DNA from: Variovorax sp. IB41
Lineage (GTDB): Bacteria > Pseudomonadota > Gammaproteobacteria > Burkholderiales > Burkholderiaceae_C
Direction of reading: 5' to 3'
DNA length: 64,000 nucleotides
Assembly (NCBI RefSeq): GCF_016405905.1
Contig: NZ_JAEFCB010000012.1
Coordinates: 62,001-126,000 of the forward strand
Below, in pieces: positions 56,738-63,920 of this stretch. The translations under genes and the position numbers were made by a program. The notes beneath the pieces were generated by a model. The model ran no database searches. It was not told the origin of the DNA and worked only from the letters and a program-made list of their open reading frames with translations. The stretch's first letter is position 1; every line of letters begins with the position of its first letter.

Positions 56738-59116
56738 TCAGAACGCGAAGTTCGCGGTGATCTTCGCCGAGCGGGGCGTACCCGGCGTGTAGCGGTAGCC
56801 GCTCTTGTTGATGGCGGCCGCGTACTGCTTGTCGAACAGGTTGGAGACGTTCAGCTGGATGTCGATGTTCTTGTTGATGCGGTAGGACGCCATCGCGTCG
56901 AACACCCAGTAGGAGTCGATGTACAGCGGCGTGCCCACGGCGCCGTCGGTGCCGCGGTGCAGCTTGCCGTTGTAGCGCGCGCCGCCGCCGATGGTCAGGC
57001 CGAGCGGGAACTGGTAGGTGGTCCAGGCCGTGAAGGCGTTCTTGGGGGTGTAGACCAGCACGTTGGTGCCGTCGGCGGTCACGTTGGGGCCGCTCTGGAC
57101 CTTGGTGTCCATCGTCGTGAAGCCGGCCGTCACGCCCCAGCGCTCGGTGATGCTGCCCGCCACGCCCAATTCGATGCCCTGGACACGCTTCTTGCCGCTC
57201 TGGTAGTAAGCAGCGGTGTTGGTCGGGTCCTGCACGACTTCGTTGCTCACGTCCGTGCGATAGATCGCGCCGGTCAGCGACAGCTTGTCGTTCATCACGT
57301 CCCACTTCGTGCCGACTTCGAAGGTCTTGGCCTTCTGCGGCAGGAAGTCGGTGCGCGCGGCGCTGTTGCCCGAACCGGCGGCCGACAGCGAGAAGTTCGC
57401 GCCGCCCGGCGGCTGCGCCGAGGTGCCGTAGGCCGCGTAGATGCTGCCGTTCTTCGCGGGCTTGTAGACCACGCCGAGCTTGCCGGTGAACAGGTTGTCG
57501 GAGAGCTTGAGCGACGAGGGCACCAGCGTGCCGAGCGTCAGGCCCGGATTGGTCGTCGCGGTCGACAGCGTTGCGCCCTGGAACGACGTGCTGTAGTGGT
57601 CGAAGCGCAGGCCGCCGGTGATCTGCCATTGCTCGTTGAGCTTGACCGTGTCGAAGGCATAGAGGCCGACGGTGTTGGTCACGCCCTTGCTGTCGGCGCC
57701 GCTCTCGATGCGGCTGTAGCCGTTGACATAGGGATTGGGCGCATACAGGTTCGCGGCCGGCCAGGCGCCGTTCTGCACGACCCTGCCGTTGAATGTCGCG
57801 CCGGGGGCGAAGTAGCCCAGGTTGGTCTGTTCTTCGCGGATCAATTCAACGCCCGCGCTCAGCGAGTGGCTTACGCTGCCGGTGTCGAACTTGGCGGTCA
57901 CGTTCGTCTGGTTGACGAAGATCGTGTTTTCCTGGTTCTTGTTGGTCGGCGAGTTGCGTGTGACCGACCAGGTGGATGGCAGGCCGGGAACCGGCGTATC
58001 GAGAAACGCCGTGCCGGTCGCCGGACGCGCACCGGTGGCCGTGAGGCCGCCGAGCATGAACGACGTCAGCATGTAGTCCTGCTTCGTCTTGGCGTAGCGT
58101 GTGGTGTTGCGCAGCGTGACGTCGGGCGTGAAGTCGTGCTCGACGCGCGCGGTGAACATGTCCGCCGTCACCTTGTTGAAGTCGTAGGCCGTGCCGTAGA
58201 AGTTCTTCGGATCGACCGGTGCGGCGTAGTTCAGGAAGCTGCGGCGGCGTGCGCCGAGTGCCGTCGGATCGGGGTTCGAGTAGCTGGGCAGGCCGATGGT
58301 CGGCACGCCGCCGTCGGGGACGTTGTCCTGGTCGACGTGCAGGTAGTCGAAGTAGAAGCGGGTGGGCGAATTCAGGCCGAGCGCGATCGACGGTGCGATG
58401 GCTGTGTGCTTGTTCTTGACGAAGTCGCGGCCCACAACGCCCGCGTCTTCCACCACGGCGTTCAGGCGGAATGCGGCGCCGATGCCGTCGGCACCGCTGA
58501 GCGACTTGTTCCAGTCGATGCTGCCGCGTTTGTAGTCGGCGCTGCCGAACCCGATCGAGCCGACGAAGCTGTCGTCCAGCTTCGGCTTCTTGGTGACCAG
58601 GTTGATGTAGCCGGTGGGCGAGGTGCGACCGACGTCGGTGCCCGACGGGCCCTTCACCACTTCGACCTGCTCGATGTTGAACACGTCGCGCGAGATCGAG
58701 CCGAGGTCGCGAATGCCGTCCACGAAGATGCTGCTGGAGCTGTCGAAACCGCGCATGAAGACGGCGTCGCCGGTGTTCGTGTTGCCGTTCTCGCCGAGGA
58801 AGAAGGTGCCCACGCCGGGCGTGTTGCGCAGCGCTTCTGTCAACGTCGTCGCGCCCTGTTCGCGGATGACCTGTTCTTTGATCACCTGGACGGTCTGCGG
58901 CGTGTTGAGCAGCGGCGCGGTGAACTTGGGGTTGGCCGAGGTGTCGGCTTTGTAGTCGGCTGCGGGGGTGTCCTGCACGCGAATTTCGGGCAGCGAGCCG
59001 CCGGCTTGGGCGAACGCGGCCGGGGCCGCAAAGGCCATCAGCGTCGCGGCGGCAGCGCCAGAGAGGTGTGGAACGGCGCGCGCGACGGCGTGTTTGCGGC
59101 TCTTGATGTAGGCCAT
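56738..59116 (-). CDS. TonB-dependent siderophore receptor (Fiu-like)
   Basis: A 792-residue outer-membrane receptor. The signal peptide ends at AAFAQ (about residue 36). The plug begins with a TonB-box-like PEIRVQDTP, then FTAPLLNTPQTVQVIKEQVIREQG, and VEVVKGPSGTDVGRTSPTGYINLVTKKP. A 22-strand barrel follows, ending in FAF with the C-terminal aromatic used for BAM insertion. It groups with Fiu/PiuA-type receptors for catecholate siderophores, supported by the PiuC neighbour. A Fur-like box and a perfect inverted repeat precede it. Ligand inferred, not shown. Confidence 0.93.
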   Translation of the reverse strand: MAYIKSRKHAVARAVPHLSGAAAATLMAFAAPAAFAQAGGSLPEIRVQDTPAADYKADTSANPKFTAPLLNTPQTVQVIKEQVIREQGATTLTEALRNTPGVGTFFLGENGNTNTGDAVFMRGFDSSSSIFVDGIRDLGSISRDVFNIEQVEVVKGPSGTDVGRTSPTGYINLVTKKPKLDDSFVGSIGFGSADYKRGSIDWNKSLSGADGIGAAFRLNAVVEDAGVVGRDFVKNKHTAIAPSIALGLNSPTRFYFDYLHVDQDNVPDGGVPTIGLPSYSNPDPTALGARRRSFLNYAAPVDPKNFYGTAYDFNKVTADMFTARVEHDFTPDVTLRNTTRYAKTKQDYMLTSFMLGGLTATGARPATGTAFLDTPVPGLPSTWSVTRNSPTNKNQENTIFVNQTNVTAKFDTGSVSHSLSAGVELIREEQTNLGYFAPGATFNGRVVQNGAWPAANLYAPNPYVNGYSRIESGADSKGVTNTVGLYAFDTVKLNEQWQITGGLRFDHYSTSFQGATLSTATTNPGLTLGTLVPSSLKLSDNLFTGKLGVVYKPAKNGSIYAAYGTSAQPPGGANFSLSAAGSGNSAARTDFLPQKAKTFEVGTKWDVMNDKLSLTGAIYRTDVSNEVVQDPTNTAAYYQSGKKRVQGIELGVAGSITERWGVTAGFTTMDTKVQSGPNVTADGTNVLVYTPKNAFTAWTTYQFPLGLTIGGGARYNGKLHRGTDGAVGTPLYIDSYWVFDAMASYRINKNIDIQLNVSNLFDKQYAAAINKSGYRYTPGTPRSAKITANFAF

Positions 59117-59214
59117 GAAGTTATCTCCGAGAGAGGCGGCGAGCGGAAGGACTCGACTGGCGATGTCCGCACGCACGCTTTCAGCAGAGAAAACTGGGGG
59201 GACTGGCTGGGTGA

Positions 59215-59242
59215 GTCAATTTGCAAAGGATTGCAAATTGAC
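59215..59242. repeat. Perfect 12-base inverted repeat in the receptor leader
   Basis: GTCAATTTGCAA-AGGA-TTGCAAATTGAC has arms matching at all 12 positions. It is 99 bases upstream of the receptor ATG, just downstream of the Fur-like box. It could be an operator for a second regulator or an RNA hairpin; no T-run follows on either strand. Confidence 0.65.
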
Positions 59243-59245
59243 GCA

Positions 59246-59264
59246 GATGATAATGTTTCTCAAT
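59246..59264 (-). promoter_or_regulatory. Fur-like box before the siderophore receptor
   Basis: GATGATAATGTTTCTCAAT on the plus strand keeps both half-sites of the Fur consensus (GATAAT...TCTCA) and lies 130 bases before the receptor start. Confidence 0.65.
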
Positions 59265-59356
59265 ACCTTTGACCTCACCAAAATGCTGGCTAAGCCGAAA
59301 GTACCTTTGCTTTGTTGCCGGAGCGCAACTGTCGACAACGCTGGCGGCGGCCGAGG

Positions 59357-60715
59357 TCAGTAGACGTCGCGGCGATAGCGGCCGGTTGCCGACAGCTCGC
59401 GCCAGGAAGCATCGCCGACGATCTGCCTCAAAGCGGCGTCCACGCCCGACGCCATGCCCTGCAGGCTCCCGCACACGTAGATGGCCGCGCTGTTTTCGAG
59501 CCAGGCGCGCAGCGGATCGGCCGATTGCAGCAGCCGATGCTGCACATAAACACGCTCGGATTGGTCACGCGAGAAGACCATGTCGAGCCGTTGCAGCACG
59601 CCGTTGGCCTGCCAGCCTTCGATCTCCTCGCGGCACAGGAAATCGTGGGCCGTCTGCCGCTCGCCGAACACCAGCCAGTTGTCATTCCGACCCGCCGCCG
59701 CGCGAGCGCGCAGATGGGCGCGCAGGCCCGCCAGCCCGGTGCCGTTGCCGATGAGGATCAGCGGCCGGCTCTCGTTGCCGTCGAGGCGGAAGGTGCGATG
59801 CGGCCGCAGGCGGAGGGCGACGGTGTCGCCGACCGTGAGCGTCGAGGTGAGCAGCCCCGACGCCGTGCCGAGCGTGCCATCAGGATGCTGCTCCTGTCGC
59901 ACCAGCAACTGCAATTCGCCGTCGGTAGGCAGCGAAGCGATCGAGTAGTCGCGCGGCCGCGCCGGATCGCTTGCAACGGCGATCTGCACCAGATCGCCGG
60001 AGGCCCAGTGAGGCATTGCGCCTGATTGCGGCACCAGGCCGAGTTGGAAGACCGGAGCGCCTGCGCTGCCGGCGTTGAGCAGCTCACGCCTCGCGAGCCG
60101 CCATGGCGCGAATGCGCCAGCCGGATCTTCGTGGCCGACATCCGCGTCGCCCCACCGGGCCTGCCAGGCGGCCAGCGCAGCCGGATCGCTGTTGTCGACC
60201 TCGATGCATTCGAAGTCTCGCCTGGCGCCCGCCGCATGCAGCCACGCATCGAGCGCGCGGCCGAAGCCGCAAAAGTTCTTGTACTGCCGGTCGCCCAATG
60301 CCAGCACGCCATAGCGCAGCGAAGACAGGGTGACGGGCGAACCCATCACGCGCTCGGCGAACACGCTGGCACCGTCGGGTGCATCGCCCTCGCCGTACGT
60401 GCTCGCCACGAAGAGCGCGCGGCCTGCGGAACCCAGCGTGGCGGCGTCCAGGGCGTTGAGTTCCATCACGCGCACCGACTCACCTGCCGCGCGCAGTTGC
60501 CGCGCCGTCTGCCAGGCGATCGTCTCTGCCTGGCCGGTCTGGCTGGCGAAGAGGATGAGCGTGGGAGCTGCATCGCCGTCGGCTGAAAGCGCCGCCGCTT
60601 CTCGGGCAGCCGCGGTGCGCAGCCGTCGCTGTCGCGCATAGACGGCAAGGCACAGCGCCGTGTAGGCGGCTGCCGTGGCGCCCGCGCCCAGGGCGCGCAG
60701 CATCGCCTCGCTCAT
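59357..60715 (-). CDS. Membrane-anchored flavodoxin/FAD-NADPH reductase (CysJ-like)
   Basis: A 452-residue diflavin reductase. An N-terminal helix (about 9-27) anchors it. The flavodoxin domain follows (LILFASQTGQAET near 53-66, ASTYGEGDAPDG, LALGDRQYKNFCGFG), then the FAD domain (RDYSIASLPTDGE) and the NADP-binding part (ILIGNGTGLAGLRAHL, IYVCGSLQGM). The end, RRDVY, with terminal Tyr stacking on FAD, matches CysJ. The helix distinguishes it from soluble CysJ. It should pass electrons from NADPH to a membrane or periplasmic acceptor. The ATG overlaps the apbE stop by four bases. Confidence 0.88.
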   Translation of the reverse strand: MSEAMLRALGAGATAAAYTALCLAVYARQRRLRTAAAREAAALSADGDAAPTLILFASQTGQAETIAWQTARQLRAAGESVRVMELNALDAATLGSAGRALFVASTYGEGDAPDGASVFAERVMGSPVTLSSLRYGVLALGDRQYKNFCGFGRALDAWLHAAGARRDFECIEVDNSDPAALAAWQARWGDADVGHEDPAGAFAPWRLARRELLNAGSAGAPVFQLGLVPQSGAMPHWASGDLVQIAVASDPARPRDYSIASLPTDGELQLLVRQEQHPDGTLGTASGLLTSTLTVGDTVALRLRPHRTFRLDGNESRPLILIGNGTGLAGLRAHLRARAAAGRNDNWLVFGERQTAHDFLCREEIEGWQANGVLQRLDMVFSRDQSERVYVQHRLLQSADPLRAWLENSAAIYVCGSLQGMASGVDAALRQIVGDASWRELSATGRYRRDVY

Positions 60716-61716
60716 GCGCCGGCCTGCGCGAGCCAGGCGCGCGTGGCGCGCAGCTGTGGCGACGCGTCGCCGTGGCTGACGAACAGGGCCGCGACGTCGT
60801 GCCGCTCCGCGAAGGCCAGGCCCTCGTCCGGACCCAGCACGGTCAGCACTGTGGCCAGCGCATCGGCCTGCATGCACTGCGCATGCAGCACCGTGACGCT
60901 CGCCAGCGCGTGCGCGACCGGCTCGCCGGTGCGCGGGTCGATGGTGTGCGACCAGCGGCGCCCCTCATGCGCGCGGCGATGCCAGCGGTCGCCCGAGGTG
61001 GCGATGGCCATGTCGGCCAATGCAACACGCTGCATGGCCGCCGATTCGCCGTCGACAAGCACCTGCCACGGCTGGCCGTCAGGACGGCGCCCGATGCCCC
61101 GCAATTCCCCGCCGATTTCGAACAGCAGCTCGGTAAGGCCCAACTCACGCAGTGCCTCGACGCCGTGGTCGACAGCGAAGCCCTTGGCGATACCCGAGAG
61201 ATCGAGCGTGACGCCGCCCGGTTGCAGCAGGGCGGCGTTTGCTTCATCGAACGCCAGTTGCTGCCAGCCGGCGAGCGCACGCGCCGCGGCGAGTGTTTCG
61301 GGCGAGGGCAGGCCGCTCTCGGCTGCGTCAGGCCCGAATCCCCAGCAGGCGACCAGCGGACCCACGGTCGGATCGATCGCGCCTGCGCTGGCGCGCGCCC
61401 AGTGAAAGGCGCAGGCCATCACTTCGGCGAATTCCTTGGGCAACACATGACGCGAGCCCGCGGGCGCGCGGTTGAACCGGCTGATGTCCGACGCCGGCTC
61501 CCAATGGCTCATCTGCGCGATCACGCGCGCAAGCGCCGCTTCGACCGTCTCTCGCACCTTTTCCAGCGCAAGCATCCGAGGGTTGTCCAAGCGCAGCGAC
61601 CAGGTCGTGCCCATCGTCTGACCGCCCAGTTGCTGCAGGGTGGCGGGGTCCGCGCGGCGCGGGACGGCCGCGTTGGCGTAGCCGCCCGCGCGCCAGGTGC
61701 TGAAGGAAATTCCCAA
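60712..61716 (-). CDS. apbE: FAD:protein FMN transferase (ApbE)
   Basis: A 334-residue ApbE that links FMN covalently, through phosphate, to Thr or Ser of target proteins in the periplasm. Core motifs are LGGQTMGTTWSLRLD, LDLSGIAKGFAVDHGVEAL, IGGELRGIGRRPDGQPWQV and the Mg2+-binding SHTIDPRTGEP and MQADALATVLTVLG. No clear signal peptide or lipobox is seen, only a short N-terminal stretch (GISFSTWRAGGYANA), so export is uncertain. It lies between DUF4198 and the flavoreductase. The most likely target is the DUF2271 protein encoded two genes away. Confidence 0.93.
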   Translation of the reverse strand: MGISFSTWRAGGYANAAVPRRADPATLQQLGGQTMGTTWSLRLDNPRMLALEKVRETVEAALARVIAQMSHWEPASDISRFNRAPAGSRHVLPKEFAEVMACAFHWARASAGAIDPTVGPLVACWGFGPDAAESGLPSPETLAAARALAGWQQLAFDEANAALLQPGGVTLDLSGIAKGFAVDHGVEALRELGLTELLFEIGGELRGIGRRPDGQPWQVLVDGESAAMQRVALADMAIATSGDRWHRRAHEGRRWSHTIDPRTGEPVAHALASVTVLHAQCMQADALATVLTVLGPDEGLAFAERHDVAALFVSHGDASPQLRATRAWLAQAGA

Positions 61717-61731
61717 GGGAGCGCGCGCTTG

Positions 61732-62541
61732 TCAGGGCATCACTTCAAGGGTGGCCGCGTAGCTCAGGCGGCGTTCCTTGGCTTGCGGCACGGTGGTCTT
61801 GGTGTCCTTGGTGTTCGCGTCGAGCCAGTACATGCCGGCGGTCGGCCAAGTCACGCTGAACTGGCCCTTGTCGTCGGTCTTGAGCTTGATCTCCTCGAGC
61901 TTGTCGCGGTACTGCGTGTTGCCGGCGGTGACCGTCACTTCGAGGTTCTTCGCGGGTTGGCCGTCGAGGTTCAGCGTGAAGCTGGCTTTCTCGCCCTTGA
62001 CCAGATCGGTCGGGCTGCCGGCCACGATCAGTTCCAGCCCCTGGCCGATCGGCTTGAGTGCCGATGGCTTGCCGACCGTCACGAAGGTCTCGATGCGGCC
62101 GGACGACTGGGTGATGGTGACGTCCTGCGCGTCGGCCGGGATTTCCTTGCCGATCGTCTCGGCCGTGCCGCGTGCGCGCTTGTTCTGGCCCGTGGCCTTG
62201 TCCTTCCAGCTCGCGAAGGCGCCCGCGTTGATCACGGCGATGCGGTACGTGCCCGGCTGTGCCACGCTCACGTCGAACACGTTGCGCAGCTTGAGCTTGG
62301 CTTCGCTCTCGGGCTTGACGGTGCTGCCGTCGGGCGCGGTGATCTGCAGGCCATCGAGCCGCAGCGGCGCATGGTTCGCGACGAACAGGTCGTTCGACAC
62401 GGCGGCATCGATGCTCACGGTGTCGGCCTTCGAGAAGACGGTGGAGGAGGGCAGCAGCCAGGCGTTGTGCGCCATCGAAACGGAAGCGATGGCCGACAGG
62501 GCGATGGCGAGGCCGGTGGCGCGCAGGGTGGAACGGGTCAT
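61732..62541 (-). CDS. DUF4198 domain periplasmic protein
   Basis: A 269-residue exported protein of the DUF4198 family, often beside TonB receptors and metal genes. The signal peptide ends SVSMA, and cleavage would expose His25 as the new N-terminus in HNAWLLPSSTVFSKADTV. The C-terminal half is a carboxypeptidase-like or Ig-like beta domain (LEVTVTAGNTQYRDKLEEIK, GMYWLDANTK). Function unknown; metal handling is the common guess. It follows the DUF2271 gene by 49 bases and precedes apbE by 15. Confidence 0.85.
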   Translation of the reverse strand: MTRSTLRATGLAIALSAIASVSMAHNAWLLPSSTVFSKADTVSIDAAVSNDLFVANHAPLRLDGLQITAPDGSTVKPESEAKLKLRNVFDVSVAQPGTYRIAVINAGAFASWKDKATGQNKRARGTAETIGKEIPADAQDVTITQSSGRIETFVTVGKPSALKPIGQGLELIVAGSPTDLVKGEKASFTLNLDGQPAKNLEVTVTAGNTQYRDKLEEIKLKTDDKGQFSVTWPTAGMYWLDANTKDTKTTVPQAKERRLSYAATLEVMP

Positions 62542-62590
62542 GGGAAGTCCTTGAGGGATGAAGCTTGCAGAGAAGGGGGGCCGTCGTCGA

Positions 62591-63124
62591 TCAGGGCTTG
62601 AGTTCGAGCTTGATCTCGCCGAGCTCTTCCTTGCCGGCCGCGGTCGGCTGCGCTGCCGCGGTCGGTGGCCACTGGAACGGAATGCTCACGACCTCGCGGC
62701 CGCCGACTTCACGGGCCGCTTCGACCACCAGCTTGTAGGCGCCCGGCGCGAGCTTGGGCATCGGCGCTGTGCCTTCGTTGAAGCTCAACTGGTGCTTGCC
62801 GGCGGGCTTGGTGGCGCCGGTCACGCCATCGACAGGCACCGCGAGTTCGCGGCCGCCGCGGCGCCACCACTGGCGCATGTCCTTGAGCCACTTCGTGCCT
62901 TCGCCTTCGGGGTTGTTCGTCTTGGTGCGCACGTCGTACCAGACGGCCAGCGTGCCCGCGACCGTGTTGTCGGCGCGCTCGATCCACGTCGCCACGTAGG
63001 GGCGGTGGTACTCCGACGCGTTCAGCCGCGGGATCTCGATGTTGACGGCCAGGCTCGCCGCGAAGGCCGGGGTTGCGAGCAACGCCGACATGGCGATCGG
63101 CGCGAGTGAATAGCGAACGTGCAC
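62591..63124 (-). CDS. DUF2271 domain periplasmic protein with putative FMN-attachment motif
   Basis: A 177-residue exported protein with a signal peptide (cleavage after FAA, about residue 23). The DUF2271 core includes YVATWIERADNTVAGTLAVWYD, a Trp-rich segment (KWLKDMRQWWRRGGR) and DGVTGATKPAGKH at 99-111. Asp99-Gly-Val-Thr-Gly-Ala-Thr105 matches the D-G-x-S/T-G-A-T site where ApbE attaches FMN to NqrC and RnfG. The gene lies 33 bases after the PepSY gene and upstream of apbE, in one operon. Electron carriage by this protein is inferred. Confidence 0.85.
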   Translation of the reverse strand: MHVRYSLAPIAMSALLATPAFAASLAVNIEIPRLNASEYHRPYVATWIERADNTVAGTLAVWYDVRTKTNNPEGEGTKWLKDMRQWWRRGGRELAVPVDGVTGATKPAGKHQLSFNEGTAPMPKLAPGAYKLVVEAAREVGGREVVSIPFQWPPTAAAQPTAAGKEELGEIKLELKP

Positions 63125-63157
63125 GTGAAACCTCTTTTTCCTGAATCAATCGGTCAA

Positions 63158-63802
63158 TCAATGAATGAACAGCAGCGCGAGCAGCACCGGCACGACCAGC
63201 CCCATGCCCACCATCGGCCAGGTGAACGGTCGGTTGCCCGCGTGCATCTTGAGAATGAACAGCCCGGTGATCGAGAAGACCAGCGCGGCGCCCGCGAAGA
63301 TGTCGATGAACCAGCTCCAGGCGGCGCCGGTGTTGCGCCCCTTGTGCAGGTCGTTGAGGTAGGAGAGCCAGCCGCGGTCGGTGCGCTCGTATTCGATTTC
63401 GCCGTCGGCCAGACTCAGGCGCAGCCAGGCGTCGCCGCCGGGGCGGGGGAGCGAGAGATAGATTTCATCGTCCGACCACTCGGCCTCGCGGCCGGCGGTG
63501 CCGACGTCCCAGTTCTTCTGGACCCAGCCTTGCAGTTCGGAGGGCAGGGGCGCCTTGCCTTTTTGCGCCTTGGCAGCGGGCAATTGTTGTTCGAGCCGGG
63601 CGCGCAACGGCTCATCGATCGTGCCGTTCAACTTCGTGATCGCCGGCTTGGCTTCGATCTGCCCTGCGTGGTTGAGGGTGAAACCCGTGACGCTGAACAG
63701 GATCATGCCGATGAGGCAGATCGCGGAGCTCACCCAATGCCATTCGTGCAGGGTCTTGAGCCAGTAGGAACGGCGGCGGTTGTCGGGGCGGGTGGCAGTC
63801 AT
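63158..63802 (-). CDS. PepSY-associated TM domain protein
   Basis: A 214-residue inner-membrane protein. Helix 1 (about 24-44) is preceded by HEWHWVSS; a periplasmic PepSY-like part follows, then helices at about 163-184 and 194-213. Histidines 19, 22, 45, 153 and 187 sit at helix ends and resemble heme ligands of PepSY ferric reductases such as FoxB. It could be the transmembrane electron path of the operon. No clear ribosome site precedes ATG at 63802; a hairpin sits in its place. First gene of the operon, after a Fur-like box. Confidence 0.85.
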   Translation of the reverse strand: MTATRPDNRRRSYWLKTLHEWHWVSSAICLIGMILFSVTGFTLNHAGQIEAKPAITKLNGTIDEPLRARLEQQLPAAKAQKGKAPLPSELQGWVQKNWDVGTAGREAEWSDDEIYLSLPRPGGDAWLRLSLADGEIEYERTDRGWLSYLNDLHKGRNTGAAWSWFIDIFAGAALVFSITGLFILKMHAGNRPFTWPMVGMGLVVPVLLALLFIH

Positions 63803-63807
63803 CGAAG

Positions 63808-63826
63808 GCGCGGATTCTATCCGCGC
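63808..63826. repeat. Hairpin directly before the PepSY start codon
   Basis: GCGCGGAT-TCT-ATCCGCGC has perfect 8-base arms and ends five bases before the ATG at 63802 on the minus strand. It occupies the place of the ribosome-binding site. Confidence 0.6.
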
Positions 63827-63827
63827 A

Positions 63828-63848
63828 GATGAGAATGACTGCTATTTG
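63828..63848 (-). promoter_or_regulatory. Fur-like box before the PepSY operon
   Basis: GATGAGAATGACTGCTATTT on the plus strand retains the GAGAAT and TATTT arms of betaproteobacterial Fur sites, 26-46 bases before the operon start. Confidence 0.6.
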
Positions 63849-63878
63849 GAGGCCGTTAAGTTACGTAAAGCAATAAAA

Positions 63879-63898
63879 AACGGGACCGAAGTCCCGTT
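63879..63898 (-). terminator. Intrinsic terminator of bacterioferritin
   Basis: On the minus strand AACGGGAC-TTCG-GTCCCGTT is followed by a T-rich run (63873-63880). It lies 22 bases past the bfr stop. Confidence 0.8.
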
Positions 63899-63920
63899 GA
63901 TTGATGTCGAAAGACTGCGC

